A stretch of 64,000 nucleotides of DNA from UBA11891 sp049890035 (GTDB lineage Bacteria; Bacteroidota; Bacteroidia; Flavobacteriales; Flavobacteriaceae), in NCBI GenBank assembly GCA_049890035.1, contig JBMHCG010000029.1:62001-126000 (forward strand), in the 5' to 3' direction. How positions within the stretch are numbered: position 1 is the stretch's first letter; each line of letters opens with the position of its first letter. This document shows positions 1-9,153 of the stretch, in pieces. Below the pieces are notes generated by a model. That model saw only the letters and a program-made list of their open reading frames with translations, was not told the origin of the DNA and did not search any database. Position numbers and translations under genes: made by a program.

Positions 1-1
1 T

Positions 2-238
2 TATTACAAGGGGAAAGAGGAAGGGAATCCGTATGATTTTGATTCGAAATTTTCACGTTTTCGCGAAACTTACAATGCTAATGATTTTGGTCATCAATGG
101 AAGGATGCCCGAGAAAAAATGCGACACAGAGGAAACCGATCGATTTCCCCATTGCTTCTATTGCTTATCGGATTGTTGAGTTTACTTGCTTTGTACGTTC
201 TAGATTTTGATTGGACCCTTTTTACCCAGTTCAACTAA
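2..238 (+). CDS. Small membrane protein, 3' end only
   Basis: The frame is open from base 2 to a TAA at 236-238 and the 5' end lies outside the window. The 78 visible residues have a charged, aromatic N-terminal part (Tyr-Tyr-Lys-Gly, Asn-Pro-Tyr, Phe-Arg-Glu-Thr) and one strongly hydrophobic Leu/Ile-rich helix close to the C-terminus, followed by a short tail. This matches my recollection of a short flavobacterial protein usually found in front of mutL and often mislabelled 'riboflavin synthase subunit beta'. Nothing in it resembles lumazine synthase. The stop codon overlaps the mutL start (TAATG), so the two are translationally coupled. Function unknown. Confidence 0.7.
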   Translation, partial: YYKGKEEGNPYDFDSKFSRFRETYNANDFGHQWKDAREKMRHRGNRSISPLLLLLIGLLSLLALYVLDFDWTLFTQFN

Positions 239-2007
239 TGGCCGATATCATTCAGTTGCTACCCGATCACGTAGCCAATCAAATTGCTGCCGGTGAAGTT
301 ATTCAGCGACCTGCTTCGGCGGTAAAAGAGTTGATTGAAAATGCGGTAGATGCAGGAGCCACAAATATTCAACTACTCGTTAAAGATGCAGGAAAAACAC
401 TTCTCCATGTCATTGATAATGGTAAAGGAATGAGTGCTAATGATTTACGGCTTGCTTTTGAGCGTCATGCAACTTCCAAAATTCGTTTGGCAGAGGATCT
501 ATTTCAGTTAGACACCAAGGGGTTTCGTGGCGAAGCACTTGCCTCCATTGCTGCTGTTGCACATGTAGAAGCGCATAGTCGATTGCACGGATCTGAAGTT
601 GCCTCTTGTTTGCGAATTGAAGGAACACATGTTATTGGTCAAGAAGTGGCTGTGGCCCCAGCGGGAACTTCTATAGCCGTTAAAAACTTATTTTTTAATA
701 TTCCAGCACGGCGTAATTTCCTCAAGTCCGATGCTGTAGAGCTCCGTCACTGCATCGACGAATTTCAACGCATTGCCTTAGCGCATCCCGATATTGCCTT
801 TTCTCTTGTTAATAATGGAAGTGAATTGTTTGATTTGCCAGCAACCAACTTGAAAAGAAGACTGGCACAGGTTATGGGGGGGAAGTTTGATGAAAAAATA
901 GTTGTCATTCAAGAGGAAACCCCCATAGTACAAATACAAGGATATTTGGTGAAGCCAAGCTTTGCTAAAAAATCGCGAGGGCAACAATTCTTTTTTGTGA
1001 ACCAGCGTTTTGTGAAAAGTGCTTTTTTACACCACGCGGTCACAGCGGCTTTTGAAGGACTCATCAGAGAGGGATACCAACCGGGGTACTTTATCTTTTT
1101 ACAGATCAATCCCGAGCAGATAGACATCAATATTCACCCGACGAAAACCGAGATAAAGTTTGAAGATGAACAGAGTTTATATGCCATATTAAAATCGGCT
1201 GTCAAACACAGTTTGGGCATGTTTCAAGTGACGCCAACGCTCGATTTTGAACACGACCCAACTATGGATCCCTCCTATCAAGCGACCAAATCCACTCCCA
1301 GTCCTCCTTCGATAGAAGTGGACGCATCATTCAATCCATTTCAGCAAAATACATCCCAAAGAAATAAAGACAGCGGAAATTGGGACAGTCTATATGCTGG
1401 CTTCGATACCCATTCCAATGAAACAGCAACCTTACCCCTAGAAGGAATCCGTCAGACGCCCAAGTTTTTTCAAGTATTTCAAAAATACATAGTGACTTCT
1501 TTGCGTTCGGGTTTGTTAGTAGTTGACCAGCAGCGAGCCCACCAAAGAGTATTGTATGAGCAGTTTTTGGGGCATCTTACCGACCAACCAGGACCGAAAC
1601 AACAACTCCTTTTTCCTTTGAAAAAAGAAATCAGTCCATATGAAAAAGCACTTCTTGAACAACACCAAGAAACACTGGTAGCTTTGGGTTTCGATGCGGA
1701 TATTGACACGGAACTACTCATCCTTCGTGCCATTCCTTCCATTTGCTCTGAGACACAGGTCAACGAGGTCATAGATGCACTGTTAGGTATCGATGACAAT
1801 CCAGCAGAACGGTTTAGTCCATCCGATTTGATTGCTAAAATCATGGCACAAACGCTATCCATAAAGAGCGGTAAAAATCTAAGTGTACCCGAACAAGAAC
1901 AACTTATAAACGATCTTTTCGCATGTAAAGAAAACCAAGTATCACCATTCAATAAGCAGATATTTGTTACATTAGAAAAAGACGAATTGGAAAAAAAAAT
2001 GAACTAA
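238..2007 (+). CDS. mutL: DNA mismatch repair protein MutL
   Basis: MutL couples mismatch recognition by MutS to downstream strand processing. I chose the ATG at 238 (product starts MADIIQLLP, 589 residues) over the in-frame ATG at 211, because family members start at this point and it overlaps the upstream stop. The GHKL ATPase motifs are clear: ENAVDAG, DNGKGM, FRGEALASI and the FVNQR region. The C-terminal dimerisation domain is present but its endonuclease motif is degenerate: where endonuclease-type MutL has DQHAxxE, this one reads DQQRAHQ starting at Asp430, and the CPHGRP-like motif near the C-terminus is also absent. It is therefore probably a non-nicking MutL. The first rhomboid gene overlaps its stop by one base. 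Confidence 0.96.
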   Translation: MADIIQLLPDHVANQIAAGEVIQRPASAVKELIENAVDAGATNIQLLVKDAGKTLLHVIDNGKGMSANDLRLAFERHATSKIRLAEDLFQLDTKGFRGEALASIAAVAHVEAHSRLHGSEVASCLRIEGTHVIGQEVAVAPAGTSIAVKNLFFNIPARRNFLKSDAVELRHCIDEFQRIALAHPDIAFSLVNNGSELFDLPATNLKRRLAQVMGGKFDEKIVVIQEETPIVQIQGYLVKPSFAKKSRGQQFFFVNQRFVKSAFLHHAVTAAFEGLIREGYQPGYFIFLQINPEQIDINIHPTKTEIKFEDEQSLYAILKSAVKHSLGMFQVTPTLDFEHDPTMDPSYQATKSTPSPPSIEVDASFNPFQQNTSQRNKDSGNWDSLYAGFDTHSNETATLPLEGIRQTPKFFQVFQKYIVTSLRSGLLVVDQQRAHQRVLYEQFLGHLTDQPGPKQQLLFPLKKEISPYEKALLEQHQETLVALGFDADIDTELLILRAIPSICSETQVNEVIDALLGIDDNPAERFSPSDLIAKIMAQTLSIKSGKNLSVPEQEQLINDLFACKENQVSPFNKQIFVTLEKDELEKKMN

Positions 2008-2744
2008 TGCGAACGATTTCCGAAACGGTCAAACACCTACTTATTATCAATGCCTTATTTTTTTTGGCGACCTTATCGTTGGGGCCTGTTGTGTATGATT
2101 GGTTTTCCCTACACTATATTGATAATCCTCGATTTCAACCCTGGCAGCCTTTGACGCATATGTTTATGCACGGTGATTTCATGCATATTTTCTTTAATAT
2201 GTTTGGCCTGTACATGTTTGGTTCACCACTCGAGCAGATGTGGGGGCGAAACAAATTTATTTTTTTCTACCTCTCCACAGGTATTGGAGCAGCACTGTTG
2301 CAGATGGCATTATATTATGTTCAAGTGCAAGCGGGTGTGGCCAACCTTTCAGAATTAGGACTGGATAGCAGCCAAATCAATTCTTTTTTTCAAACCACGG
2401 ATCTTCCTCTTGGAGTGTCAAATTCAATTGATTTCGAAACTTTAAAAGGAGCATACCAATCCTATCAAGCCGTATTGGTGGGTGCTTCGGGTGCACTATA
2501 TGGCGTTCTGGTTGGATTTGCCATGTTGTTTCCCAATGCACAATTGATGCTGTTGTTTCCACCCATACCGATCCGGGCGAAATATTTGGTCCCCCTATTG
2601 ATTCTCGCAGATCTCTTTTTTGGATTTTCTTCTTATTCCGTAGGTCCTATTGCTCATTTCGCCCATGTTGGCGGAGCGTTGACAGGATTGTTGATGATGT
2701 GGTATTGGAAACGGAACCAGTTTAACCAAAATCGCTGGAATTAA
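2007..2744 (+). CDS. Rhomboid family intramembrane serine protease (first copy)
   Basis: Rhomboids cleave transmembrane substrates inside the membrane. The 245-residue protein has about six hydrophobic segments and the catalytic dyad Ser161 (in GASGALYG) and His220 (in HVGGALTG). The oxyanion and L1-loop region carries the usual HGDFMHIFFNMFGLYMFG pattern. A hydrophilic insert of about 45 residues sits between the third and fourth helices (roughly 110-155), longer than in GlpG. Its start overlaps the mutL stop (TAATG) and a second rhomboid begins two bases after its end, so all are probably co-transcribed. Substrate unknown. Confidence 0.93.
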   Translation: MRTISETVKHLLIINALFFLATLSLGPVVYDWFSLHYIDNPRFQPWQPLTHMFMHGDFMHIFFNMFGLYMFGSPLEQMWGRNKFIFFYLSTGIGAALLQMALYYVQVQAGVANLSELGLDSSQINSFFQTTDLPLGVSNSIDFETLKGAYQSYQAVLVGASGALYGVLVGFAMLFPNAQLMLLFPPIPIRAKYLVPLLILADLFFGFSSYSVGPIAHFAHVGGALTGLLMMWYWKRNQFNQNRWN

Positions 2745-2746
2745 CG

Positions 2747-3607
2747 ATGAATTGGAATCAATTAAAGTATCGGTATAAAGTCCTCTCCGTAGCGGAGAAA
2801 CTCATCGTTCTCAATGTTCTTTGTTTTGTTATTCCTTTTGTTTTGCAAACAATACTGTATTTGTTTCAGATTTCAAACGGCGTTCTACTGAACTGGGTTC
2901 AGCTTTCATCCAATTGGGAAGCATTAATATTTCGGCCCTGGACACTGGTAACCTACAGTTTTTTACATACGGGTTTTTTTCATCTATTTTGGAACATGAT
3001 ACTCTTATACTACAGCGGGCAGTTGTTTTTGAATCTTTTTTCCTCCAAGACTTTTTCAAACGTTTACTTCATGGGAGTTGTCCTTGGTGGCTTGGTTTTT
3101 GTCTTGAGTTATAATTTATTCCCCGTATTCCAAGGGATGCGACCCTTCATGGTAGGGGCGAGTGCGGGTGTCATGGCAGTTTTTATTTTTATCAGTACCT
3201 ACAGCCCTGATCAGCAAGTTCGATTTTTCTTTTTTAATATCTCTTTAAAATATCTAGCTCTGGCTTTTGTAATTCTTGATATCATCCAGATACCCAATGG
3301 CAATGCAGGGGGGCATCTGGCTCATTTGGGGGGTGCCTATTTAGGTTTTTTGTATGCCCGCCAGTTGCAAAAGGGCAAAGATATAGGTTCGGGTTGGGAA
3401 CGTTTCTGGGACGGACTCGGACAATGGTTACGACCTCGACCCAAAGTCAAAAAAGTGTATAAAAATCCCAAGAAAACAAAAAGAGGTACCCAAGCTGTGG
3501 ACCAGCAAAAGATCGATGCCATACTAGATAAAATAAGTAAATCAGGTTATGATAGTTTGAGCAAAGAAGAAAAGGATACTTTGTTTCGTGCAGGCAATAA
3601 TTCGTAA
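2747..3607 (+). CDS. Rhomboid family intramembrane serine protease (second copy)
   Basis: Second, diverged rhomboid of 286 residues. Catalytic Ser139 lies in GASAG and His193 in GGHLAHLGGAYLG; the HTGFFHLFWNM signature is present at about 75-84. After the last helix there is a cytoplasmic, strongly basic tail (about 205-255, many Lys and Arg) ending in a short helical segment rich in Asp, Ser and Glu. The tail is absent from the first copy and could bind nucleic acid or a partner. The gene follows the first rhomboid by two bases. The two copies are too different to be a recent duplication. Confidence 0.92.
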   Translation: MNWNQLKYRYKVLSVAEKLIVLNVLCFVIPFVLQTILYLFQISNGVLLNWVQLSSNWEALIFRPWTLVTYSFLHTGFFHLFWNMILLYYSGQLFLNLFSSKTFSNVYFMGVVLGGLVFVLSYNLFPVFQGMRPFMVGASAGVMAVFIFISTYSPDQQVRFFFFNISLKYLALAFVILDIIQIPNGNAGGHLAHLGGAYLGFLYARQLQKGKDIGSGWERFWDGLGQWLRPRPKVKKVYKNPKKTKRGTQAVDQQKIDAILDKISKSGYDSLSKEEKDTLFRAGNNS

Positions 3608-3623
3608 TTGGAAAGGGTGCTTT

Positions 3624-4631
3624 ATGAAAACAAAAAAATCTTTTTTTCGACGTTCTCTAGTTTCCTTGAATGTACTCTTTTTGTTATGTCAGTTCTTGAT
3701 CATGACTGGATATTTCCCCTTGAAAGGTCTGTTACCAGCTATTTTTATCCCCCTGTTATCGGTAATCAATTTAGTTTTTTTTGTGTACTGGATTTTGCGA
3801 ATGCAGTGGCCGTTTGTTCTTTTTTTGATTTTTTTTCTTTTGAATTTTCAAGAGTGGAGTTTGTTGTATCGGTTTCCGAACAATGCTATAGTGGTTTCAG
3901 AGGGGTTTAAGGTGATGTCTTACAATGTCCGTTTATTCAACGAATTTAAGTGGATCAATAACAAACAAGTTCCAATAGCCATTGAATCTTTCGTTTATGA
4001 AGAGAACCCAGACATACTGTGTTTACAAGAGTATAGCAGTAGTACTGCTCCAAGTTTAAAACGCTACCCGTATCGCTACATAAAAACAGCTGCTGCCCTT
4101 GGAAATAACGGGGTTGCCATATTTTCTAAATTCCCCTTAATTCAGACCGGCCAGATTGATTTTGATAATAGTTATAATAGCGGGATTTATGCTGACATTC
4201 GCTTTCAAGAGGATACCTTACGTATATATAATTTGCATTTGGAATCTTATCAATTGCAAAAAAATGATTCGTTAACAGATCCAACGCGTTCCGTTCGTTT
4301 GGTTCGTCGCCTAGAAAAAATCTATCAAAAACAACTTGATCAAGTACTGCAATGGCAACAAGTTGAAAATTTTAACGAATATCCTAGTTTGATCTGTGTA
4401 GATTTAAACAATACCGCTTTTTCGGATGTGTATCGCAACCTGCGGGGTCCCCATAATGATGCCTTTGTTGAAGCCGGTAAAGGTTTTGGAGCTACCTATA
4501 GCCTGGGCGGAATCCCTTATCGGATTGATTTTATATTCAGTTCAAATCGGCTTAAAGTTCTAGATTATTTTACACACGATATTAAATTATCAGATCATCA
4601 ACCCATTTCGGCCAAATTCAACTGGAATTGA
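3624..4631 (+). CDS. Endonuclease/exonuclease/phosphatase (EEP) family membrane protein
   Basis: Product of 335 residues, starting at the ATG at 3624. That start follows a purine-rich GGAAAGGG, and the more upstream ATG at 3588 would run through the end of the rhomboid gene. Two or three N-terminal hydrophobic helices (about 10-85) anchor a C-terminal EEP domain. Metal and catalytic motifs are MSYNVRLF, ILCLQEYSS, the LHLES segment, VDLNNTAFSDVY and the terminal SDHQPI. EEP enzymes hydrolyse phosphodiester or phosphomonoester bonds; whether this one acts on DNA, lipids or inositol phosphates cannot be told. The 3' end overlaps the convergent wbqC-like gene by 14 bases. Confidence 0.88.
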   Translation: MKTKKSFFRRSLVSLNVLFLLCQFLIMTGYFPLKGLLPAIFIPLLSVINLVFFVYWILRMQWPFVLFLIFFLLNFQEWSLLYRFPNNAIVVSEGFKVMSYNVRLFNEFKWINNKQVPIAIESFVYEENPDILCLQEYSSSTAPSLKRYPYRYIKTAAALGNNGVAIFSKFPLIQTGQIDFDNSYNSGIYADIRFQEDTLRIYNLHLESYQLQKNDSLTDPTRSVRLVRRLEKIYQKQLDQVLQWQQVENFNEYPSLICVDLNNTAFSDVYRNLRGPHNDAFVEAGKGFGATYSLGGIPYRIDFIFSSNRLKVLDYFTHDIKLSDHQPISAKFNWN

Positions 4632-5238
4632 GACGATGTTGACATATTTTCAAATAAGAAAGGCTCTCAGGTCCGAGATTAAATAACAAATCGAGGATGC
4701 TCAAGTTTGAAATAAAACCAAATTTGTGACCAAAAACCTGACGGTAACTTGGCAACACGATGGTTTTCTTTTTTGCATCCATTAAAGACTCATTAATTTT
4801 ATGGTGGAGCGGGTTCAAGGGGGAGGCTGTTTGGGGAATGGAAACATCCATCAAGCCGAGTATAGTAGTTATGAGTTCCTTATTGAAGTCAAATAAATTC
4901 CTGTTTTTTTTTTCGTAAACAGGATGCAGCGTATCTTCATAATATTCAAAAAAAGAAGAGGAACGATAGGCTGCTTCCAACGATTTCCAGTGTAATTGTT
5001 GCCATCGCGAATCGAGATGTGTTCGTACTTGGTGGTCTTTTTGACGTTGTTCTTGTCCCGTATGTACAATTGGAATGGTGAGTGTGAGCCGCCCATTGGC
5101 ACCATATATATAAGCTCTGTTGCGATAGGTTTGTTTTTTATAAGCGGTTCCCTGTACCCAAGTGATTTTCTCCTGTTTTAACAAGCAAGCCATATAAGAA
5201 ATGGGGGGTGCATAAGCAGGAATTAATACAGTTGTCAT
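4618..5238 (-). CDS. WbqC-like family protein
   Basis: A 206-residue protein of the WbqC family, named from O-antigen gene clusters and of unproven biochemistry. Family features are the N-terminal PAYAPPISYMACL, the WVQGTAYKKQTYRNRAYI segment and a central SLEAAYRSSSFFEYYED. In flavobacteria this gene commonly follows lepB, and here its ATG overlaps the lepB stop (ATGA, four bases), so it is probably translated from the lepB message. A role in surface polysaccharide or amino-sugar metabolism is only an inference from the family name. Confidence 0.85.
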   Translation of the reverse strand: MTTVLIPAYAPPISYMACLLKQEKITWVQGTAYKKQTYRNRAYIYGANGRLTLTIPIVHTGQEQRQKDHQVRTHLDSRWQQLHWKSLEAAYRSSSFFEYYEDTLHPVYEKKNRNLFDFNKELITTILGLMDVSIPQTASPLNPLHHKINESLMDAKKKTIVLPSYRQVFGHKFGFISNLSILDLLFNLGPESLSYLKICQHRLNSS

Positions 5239-6938
5239 GCAGTTTTTCGTTGTTTGCGTTTACGAACCCAACCCAACACTTGCCAAAGGACAACAAAAGC
5301 TAAAAAGTGAGGAAAGTAGGAGCGTGGAGGGCCGTCCAATCCTACTGTGGTAAAGACACGATCCCACCGAATGCGCCAATTTTTAATGCCTTCGGTGAAT
5401 CCTTCAATACTAAACCAAATAAAAACAGGCTTTCCAACAATATGATCCGAAGGGACAAAACCCCAGAATCGACTGTCTTCAGATTTATGACGATTGTCCC
5501 CCATCATCCAGTAGTAGTCCTGTTTGAATGTATACTGTTGGGTTGGTTGACCATTGATTTCAAAACCGTCTTTTTTCTTAATGAATTGATTTTTTTCGTA
5601 TTCCCTAATCAGTTTTTTATAGAGTGGATAATTTGTGCTTGTTAGGGTAATTGCCGCTCCTGCTTTGGGAAGAACAACAGGACCAAAGTTGTCTTCATTC
5701 CAATCATAGGGTAGCGAATTGGGAAAGAATTGGGTATTGGGAACCTTTTCTGTTTGATTTTTTCTAGTGATACTGTCAATCCAAGTTTCGCCTGCCAATT
5801 CTTGTGCTTCTTTAAGAGTGAGAGTCATTTGTTTTTCTCTTTCCAGTATCTCGGTAACGGAAAGCCTTAAATCCTGAACGACTGAGACCGGTAGCCCCGA
5901 ACTAGCAGTGACAAGACGAAAATCCTCGACACTGGAACCGCGGGTTCTTGTCAAGTAAGGTCGCAGTGCATTAAACGATTGTTGGGTAATATTTTGAACT
6001 TTGTATACTCTCTCAAAATCTTTATAGCCCATATCTCTCAATTTCCGCGCAGAGACACCCTTGTCCGCGTATACTTTATGGGTGTATTGTACTTTTGCTC
6101 GGTCAGGTAGTTGGGACTGTTTACCGTTGATAAAAACAAGACCATTTTTGATTTCTAGGGTATCGCCCGGAAGTGCGACACAGCGTTTGACATAATTTGA
6201 TTTTTTATCAATTGGTTTTCGGACTCCCGCTTCTTTGACAAAAAATTGTCGGACCGTATCGGCAGGCCAGCTAAAAACGACAATATCGTTCCGTTTTATT
6301 TTTTGGATTCCCGGAAATCGAAGGTAGGGGAGCTGGGGTTTTTTTAGATAAGAGCGTGTTTTGATCAATGGAAGAGTATCGTGAACCATGGGGAAGGATA
6401 TAGTCGTCATGGGAACACGAGACCCAAAATGAAATTTACTGACAAACAAAAAATCTCCGACCAAAAGTGTTTTTTCAAGGGATCCTGTTGGAATAATATA
6501 GGGTTGCATGATGTAGGTGTGAACTAAAGTAGCCGCTACAACTGCAAACAAAACCGAGCTGATCCACTCTCCGAAGGCTGTTCTTGGAGTCAGACTGCGG
6601 TCAGGAATATATGTCAATTGGTGCCCATAGTTTTTGGTTGCAATGTACAACCCACCACTGAACAGCACGAATAGAGTGTCTTGTGTTGAATGATAACCAA
6701 AACTGCGCAGGGTTTCAACCCAAACCACAGGGATTACTATAAGATTGATAATCGGTATGAAAAGGAGCAAAACCCACCATCTTGGGCGCTTGATGATTTC
6801 CATCAACACCAATGCATTGTAGAGTGGTATAGCAGCTTCCCAGGCTTTTTTACCAGCTACTTGATACAGTTTCCATGTACTTAGAAAATGGACTCCGTTT
6901 AAGAAGAAAAATAAAAGCAACCATTCTGTCCAACTCAT
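5235..6938 (-). CDS. lepB: Signal peptidase I
   Basis: Removes signal peptides from proteins exported by Sec or Tat. At 567 residues it is far larger than E. coli LepB, as is usual in Bacteroidota. There are several N-terminal helices, then catalytic Ser153 in IIPTGSLEKTL and the general-base Lys251 in YVKRCVALPGDT. A long insert (about 270-460) without signal-peptidase motifs follows, before the C-terminal box MMGDNRHKSEDSRFWG. A final hydrophobic stretch and basic tail end the protein. It sits between dapB and the wbqC-like gene on the same strand. Confidence 0.95.
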   Translation of the reverse strand: MSWTEWLLLFFFLNGVHFLSTWKLYQVAGKKAWEAAIPLYNALVLMEIIKRPRWWVLLLFIPIINLIVIPVVWVETLRSFGYHSTQDTLFVLFSGGLYIATKNYGHQLTYIPDRSLTPRTAFGEWISSVLFAVVAATLVHTYIMQPYIIPTGSLEKTLLVGDFLFVSKFHFGSRVPMTTISFPMVHDTLPLIKTRSYLKKPQLPYLRFPGIQKIKRNDIVVFSWPADTVRQFFVKEAGVRKPIDKKSNYVKRCVALPGDTLEIKNGLVFINGKQSQLPDRAKVQYTHKVYADKGVSARKLRDMGYKDFERVYKVQNITQQSFNALRPYLTRTRGSSVEDFRLVTASSGLPVSVVQDLRLSVTEILEREKQMTLTLKEAQELAGETWIDSITRKNQTEKVPNTQFFPNSLPYDWNEDNFGPVVLPKAGAAITLTSTNYPLYKKLIREYEKNQFIKKKDGFEINGQPTQQYTFKQDYYWMMGDNRHKSEDSRFWGFVPSDHIVGKPVFIWFSIEGFTEGIKNWRIRWDRVFTTVGLDGPPRSYFPHFLAFVVLWQVLGWVRKRKQRKTA

Positions 6939-6989
6939 AAGATTTTTGTTTTCAAATTACAAATCCGTATTTTAATTTTAACAGACTTC

Positions 6990-7697
6990 TCATAGATTTA
7001 ACACATCAGTCATGGAAAAAACCCCTTTTTTACCAACGATCCATTCAGCGGCTATAACAGCTCCCAAGGCAAACCCATTTCGATTAAATGCCTGATGCTG
7101 AATACGAATAGAATCCACGGTATTTTGATACGTGACGCTATGGGTCCCAGGGACCTCACCTTCCCGAATCGAATGAATAGGAATCTGGAGGCGTTGCTTT
7201 GTATGTTCTCCCAATGTCCAAGACTGATACGTTGAGGCTTCAATAATATCTTCTACAAGTGACAATGCAGTGCCACTTGGCGCATCTAATTTGTGGATGT
7301 GATGTATTTCTTCCAATGACACTGAATAGTTGGGGTGGTTTTGCATTAAAGTCGCAAGTTTTTGATTCAATGCGAAAAAAAGATTGACTCCGACACTAAA
7401 ATTAGAGGCATACAAAAAGGCAGCTTCTTTTCGATGGCAATAGGCAATCACTTCGTCTTTTCGATCCAGCCACCCAGTCGTTCCACAAATTACCGGAATC
7501 GAAATATCCAAGGCACTTTTGATATTTTCAACAGCCGCATCTGGGACACTGAAGTTAATTGCAACATCTGCGTTTTCTAAAGTCCCTTTGGTTGTATTCG
7601 GGTCTTGTATGGCAGTGATTTCATGCCCTCGCTCGCATGCGATCTTTTCAATGGCCTTCCCCATTTTACCATATCCGAGAAGTGCTATTTTTATCAT
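6990..7697 (-). CDS. dapB: 4-hydroxy-tetrahydrodipicolinate reductase
   Basis: NAD(P)H-dependent reduction step of the diaminopimelate/lysine pathway, needed for peptidoglycan. At 235 residues it is slightly shorter than E. coli DapB. Visible motifs are the nucleotide-binding GYGKMGKAIE at the N-terminus, the INFSVPDA and CGTTGW segments, and the signature EEIHHIHKLDAPSGTA with the catalytic His and Lys. It starts two bases after the DUF5683 gene ends and lies 51 bases before lepB, inside the long minus-strand housekeeping run. Confidence 0.96.
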   Translation of the reverse strand: MIKIALLGYGKMGKAIEKIACERGHEITAIQDPNTTKGTLENADVAINFSVPDAAVENIKSALDISIPVICGTTGWLDRKDEVIAYCHRKEAAFLYASNFSVGVNLFFALNQKLATLMQNHPNYSVSLEEIHHIHKLDAPSGTALSLVEDIIEASTYQSWTLGEHTKQRLQIPIHSIREGEVPGTHSVTYQNTVDSIRIQHQAFNRNGFALGAVIAAEWIVGKKGVFSMTDVLNL

Positions 7698-7699
7698 GC

Positions 7700-8284
7700 T
7701 TAAAAAGAAAGATGTAAGTGAAGACCTACTTGATTTTGTTCTCCTAAGAAGTCACGTTCAAAGTGGGGCCGAACACTCAGTTGATCGTTGACATTGAATT
7801 GTAATAAATGGGCACTTTTATTTGCTTCGAGTATGTTGAGCATATAGGTGCCAATAATGAAAATAAATGCAATGTCTTTGTATCGCTGATGAAAGCGCAT
7901 GCCATCCAAAAGTTTCTCTCTATCGGGAATGATTTCGGTGTATTCATCGTCATAATAGTTGGCCAATCTTCGCTTGTAAGCATTGCGATACTTTAGTAAC
8001 TCATCGTTATTAATCTTGTAGTAATAGGCCGAAGCTCCGATGGCCGCATAGACAAGGGGAACCTTCCAATATTGACCCAAATGCACTTGACCGAGTCCTG
8101 GAAGAACAGCAGAATAAAAGGCTGCCTTGGATGGGGTAAGGGGGTTGGCTATGAGACGTTGTTTTCGGCTTAGTGAAGCGCGTTGAAGGCTATCTGTTTG
8201 GGCTTGAAGAGGACTCCAAAGAGTACATAGGACAATCCCCAAACAAAAAAAGCGAAGGACTACTTTTTGATTTTTTCTACCCAA
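7700..8284 (-). CDS. DUF5683 domain-containing exported protein
   Basis: Protein of 194 residues with an N-terminal signal peptide ending around Leu-Gln-Ala-Gln. The domain has the features I associate with DUF5683: SKAAFYSAVLPGLGQVHLGQYWKVP, a hydrophobic hairpin, and a second hydrophobic segment near IAFIFIIGTYMLNILEA. Its start lies 25 bases inside the 3' end of parB, in a different frame, and it stops two bases before dapB. The parB-DUF5683-dapB-lepB order is a familiar flavobacterial arrangement. Molecular function is unknown; a membrane or periplasmic location is likely. Confidence 0.85.
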   Translation of the reverse strand: MGRKNQKVVLRFFCLGIVLCTLWSPLQAQTDSLQRASLSRKQRLIANPLTPSKAAFYSAVLPGLGQVHLGQYWKVPLVYAAIGASAYYYKINNDELLKYRNAYKRRLANYYDDEYTEIIPDREKLLDGMRFHQRYKDIAFIFIIGTYMLNILEANKSAHLLQFNVNDQLSVRPHFERDFLGEQNQVGLHLHLSF

Positions 8285-9150
8285 GTTTGTAGGGTTTTGA
8301 GATTGTCAAAAGGGATTTGTATGCTTCCTTTTCCATTGGCCAAAGTTCGAATTTTCACGTCGGAATCAAAAAAGGATTGAAAACTGTCCAACCATTCTTG
8401 ATCAATAGCAACAGCTGTTTGCTCCTTAATTTCAAAAACCGCGGGCTCTGATTTGGTTTTTTTGACCAAATCTTCTGTTGCTCGAACGGATAGCCCCTTT
8501 GAAATAACTTTTTCGTATATGTTGAGTTGAATGTTTGGATCTTCAATATTGATCAAGGCCCGACCATGCCCCATAGAAACAAAGCCATCGCGCATGCCCG
8601 TCTGGATGATGGGGTCGAGTTTGAGCAAACGCAAATAATTGGTGACAGTGGATCGTTTTTTTCCAACACGCTCACTCAGCTGGTTTTGAGTAAGTTTGAT
8701 TTCATCGATCAGTCGTTGGTATGAAAGAGCAATTTCAATTGGATCCAAATCTTGTCTTTGGATATTTTCTACCAAGGCCATTTCCAGGGATTCCTGATCG
8801 TTCGCTTTGCGAACATAGGCAGGTATGGTTTGAAGCTGAATGGATTTGGAAGCACGATACCGTCTTTCACCAGCCACCAACTGGTAGGAGTTGGATTCCA
8901 TTTCTCGTACTGTAATCGGTTGAACAACACCCAATTCACGAATGGAAGTAGCCAATTCTCTCAATTTTTCTTCATTGAAATTGGTTCGCGGTTGGAAAGG
9001 GTTTTCGCTGATTTGATCCAATGGAATTTCAATGACATTACCCACTATGTTTTTTTCGGCCTGTAACGAAGCAGAATTTTGTATATCAGGGTCATTTAGT
9101 ATGGCCGAAAGCCCTTTGCCCAGAGCCATTTTTTTTGCTGCTTTTGCCAT
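8260..9150 (-). CDS. parB: Chromosome-partitioning protein ParB
   Basis: ParB binds parS sites and spreads as a CTP-dependent clamp to load segregation and SMC machinery. The 296-residue protein has an N-terminal basic tail (KMALGKGLSAI), the box DQISENPFQPR, the CTP-binding GERRYRASK motif, the helix-turn-helix around LTQNQLSERVGKKRSTVTN and a C-terminal dimerisation region. The gene lies three bases after parA. By eye I found no convincing palindromic parS in this window; one would normally be expected near the origin. Confidence 0.95.
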   Translation of the reverse strand: MAKAAKKMALGKGLSAILNDPDIQNSASLQAEKNIVGNVIEIPLDQISENPFQPRTNFNEEKLRELATSIRELGVVQPITVREMESNSYQLVAGERRYRASKSIQLQTIPAYVRKANDQESLEMALVENIQRQDLDPIEIALSYQRLIDEIKLTQNQLSERVGKKRSTVTNYLRLLKLDPIIQTGMRDGFVSMGHGRALINIEDPNIQLNIYEKVISKGLSVRATEDLVKKTKSEPAVFEIKEQTAVAIDQEWLDSFQSFFDSDVKIRTLANGKGSIQIPFDNLKTLQTWVEKIKK

Positions 9151-9153
9151 GGA

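Noticed and set aside
2007..3607. The two rhomboid genes as a recent tandem duplication.
   Set aside because: They share only catalytic and fold motifs, differ in inserts and tails, and show no extended DNA identity by eye.
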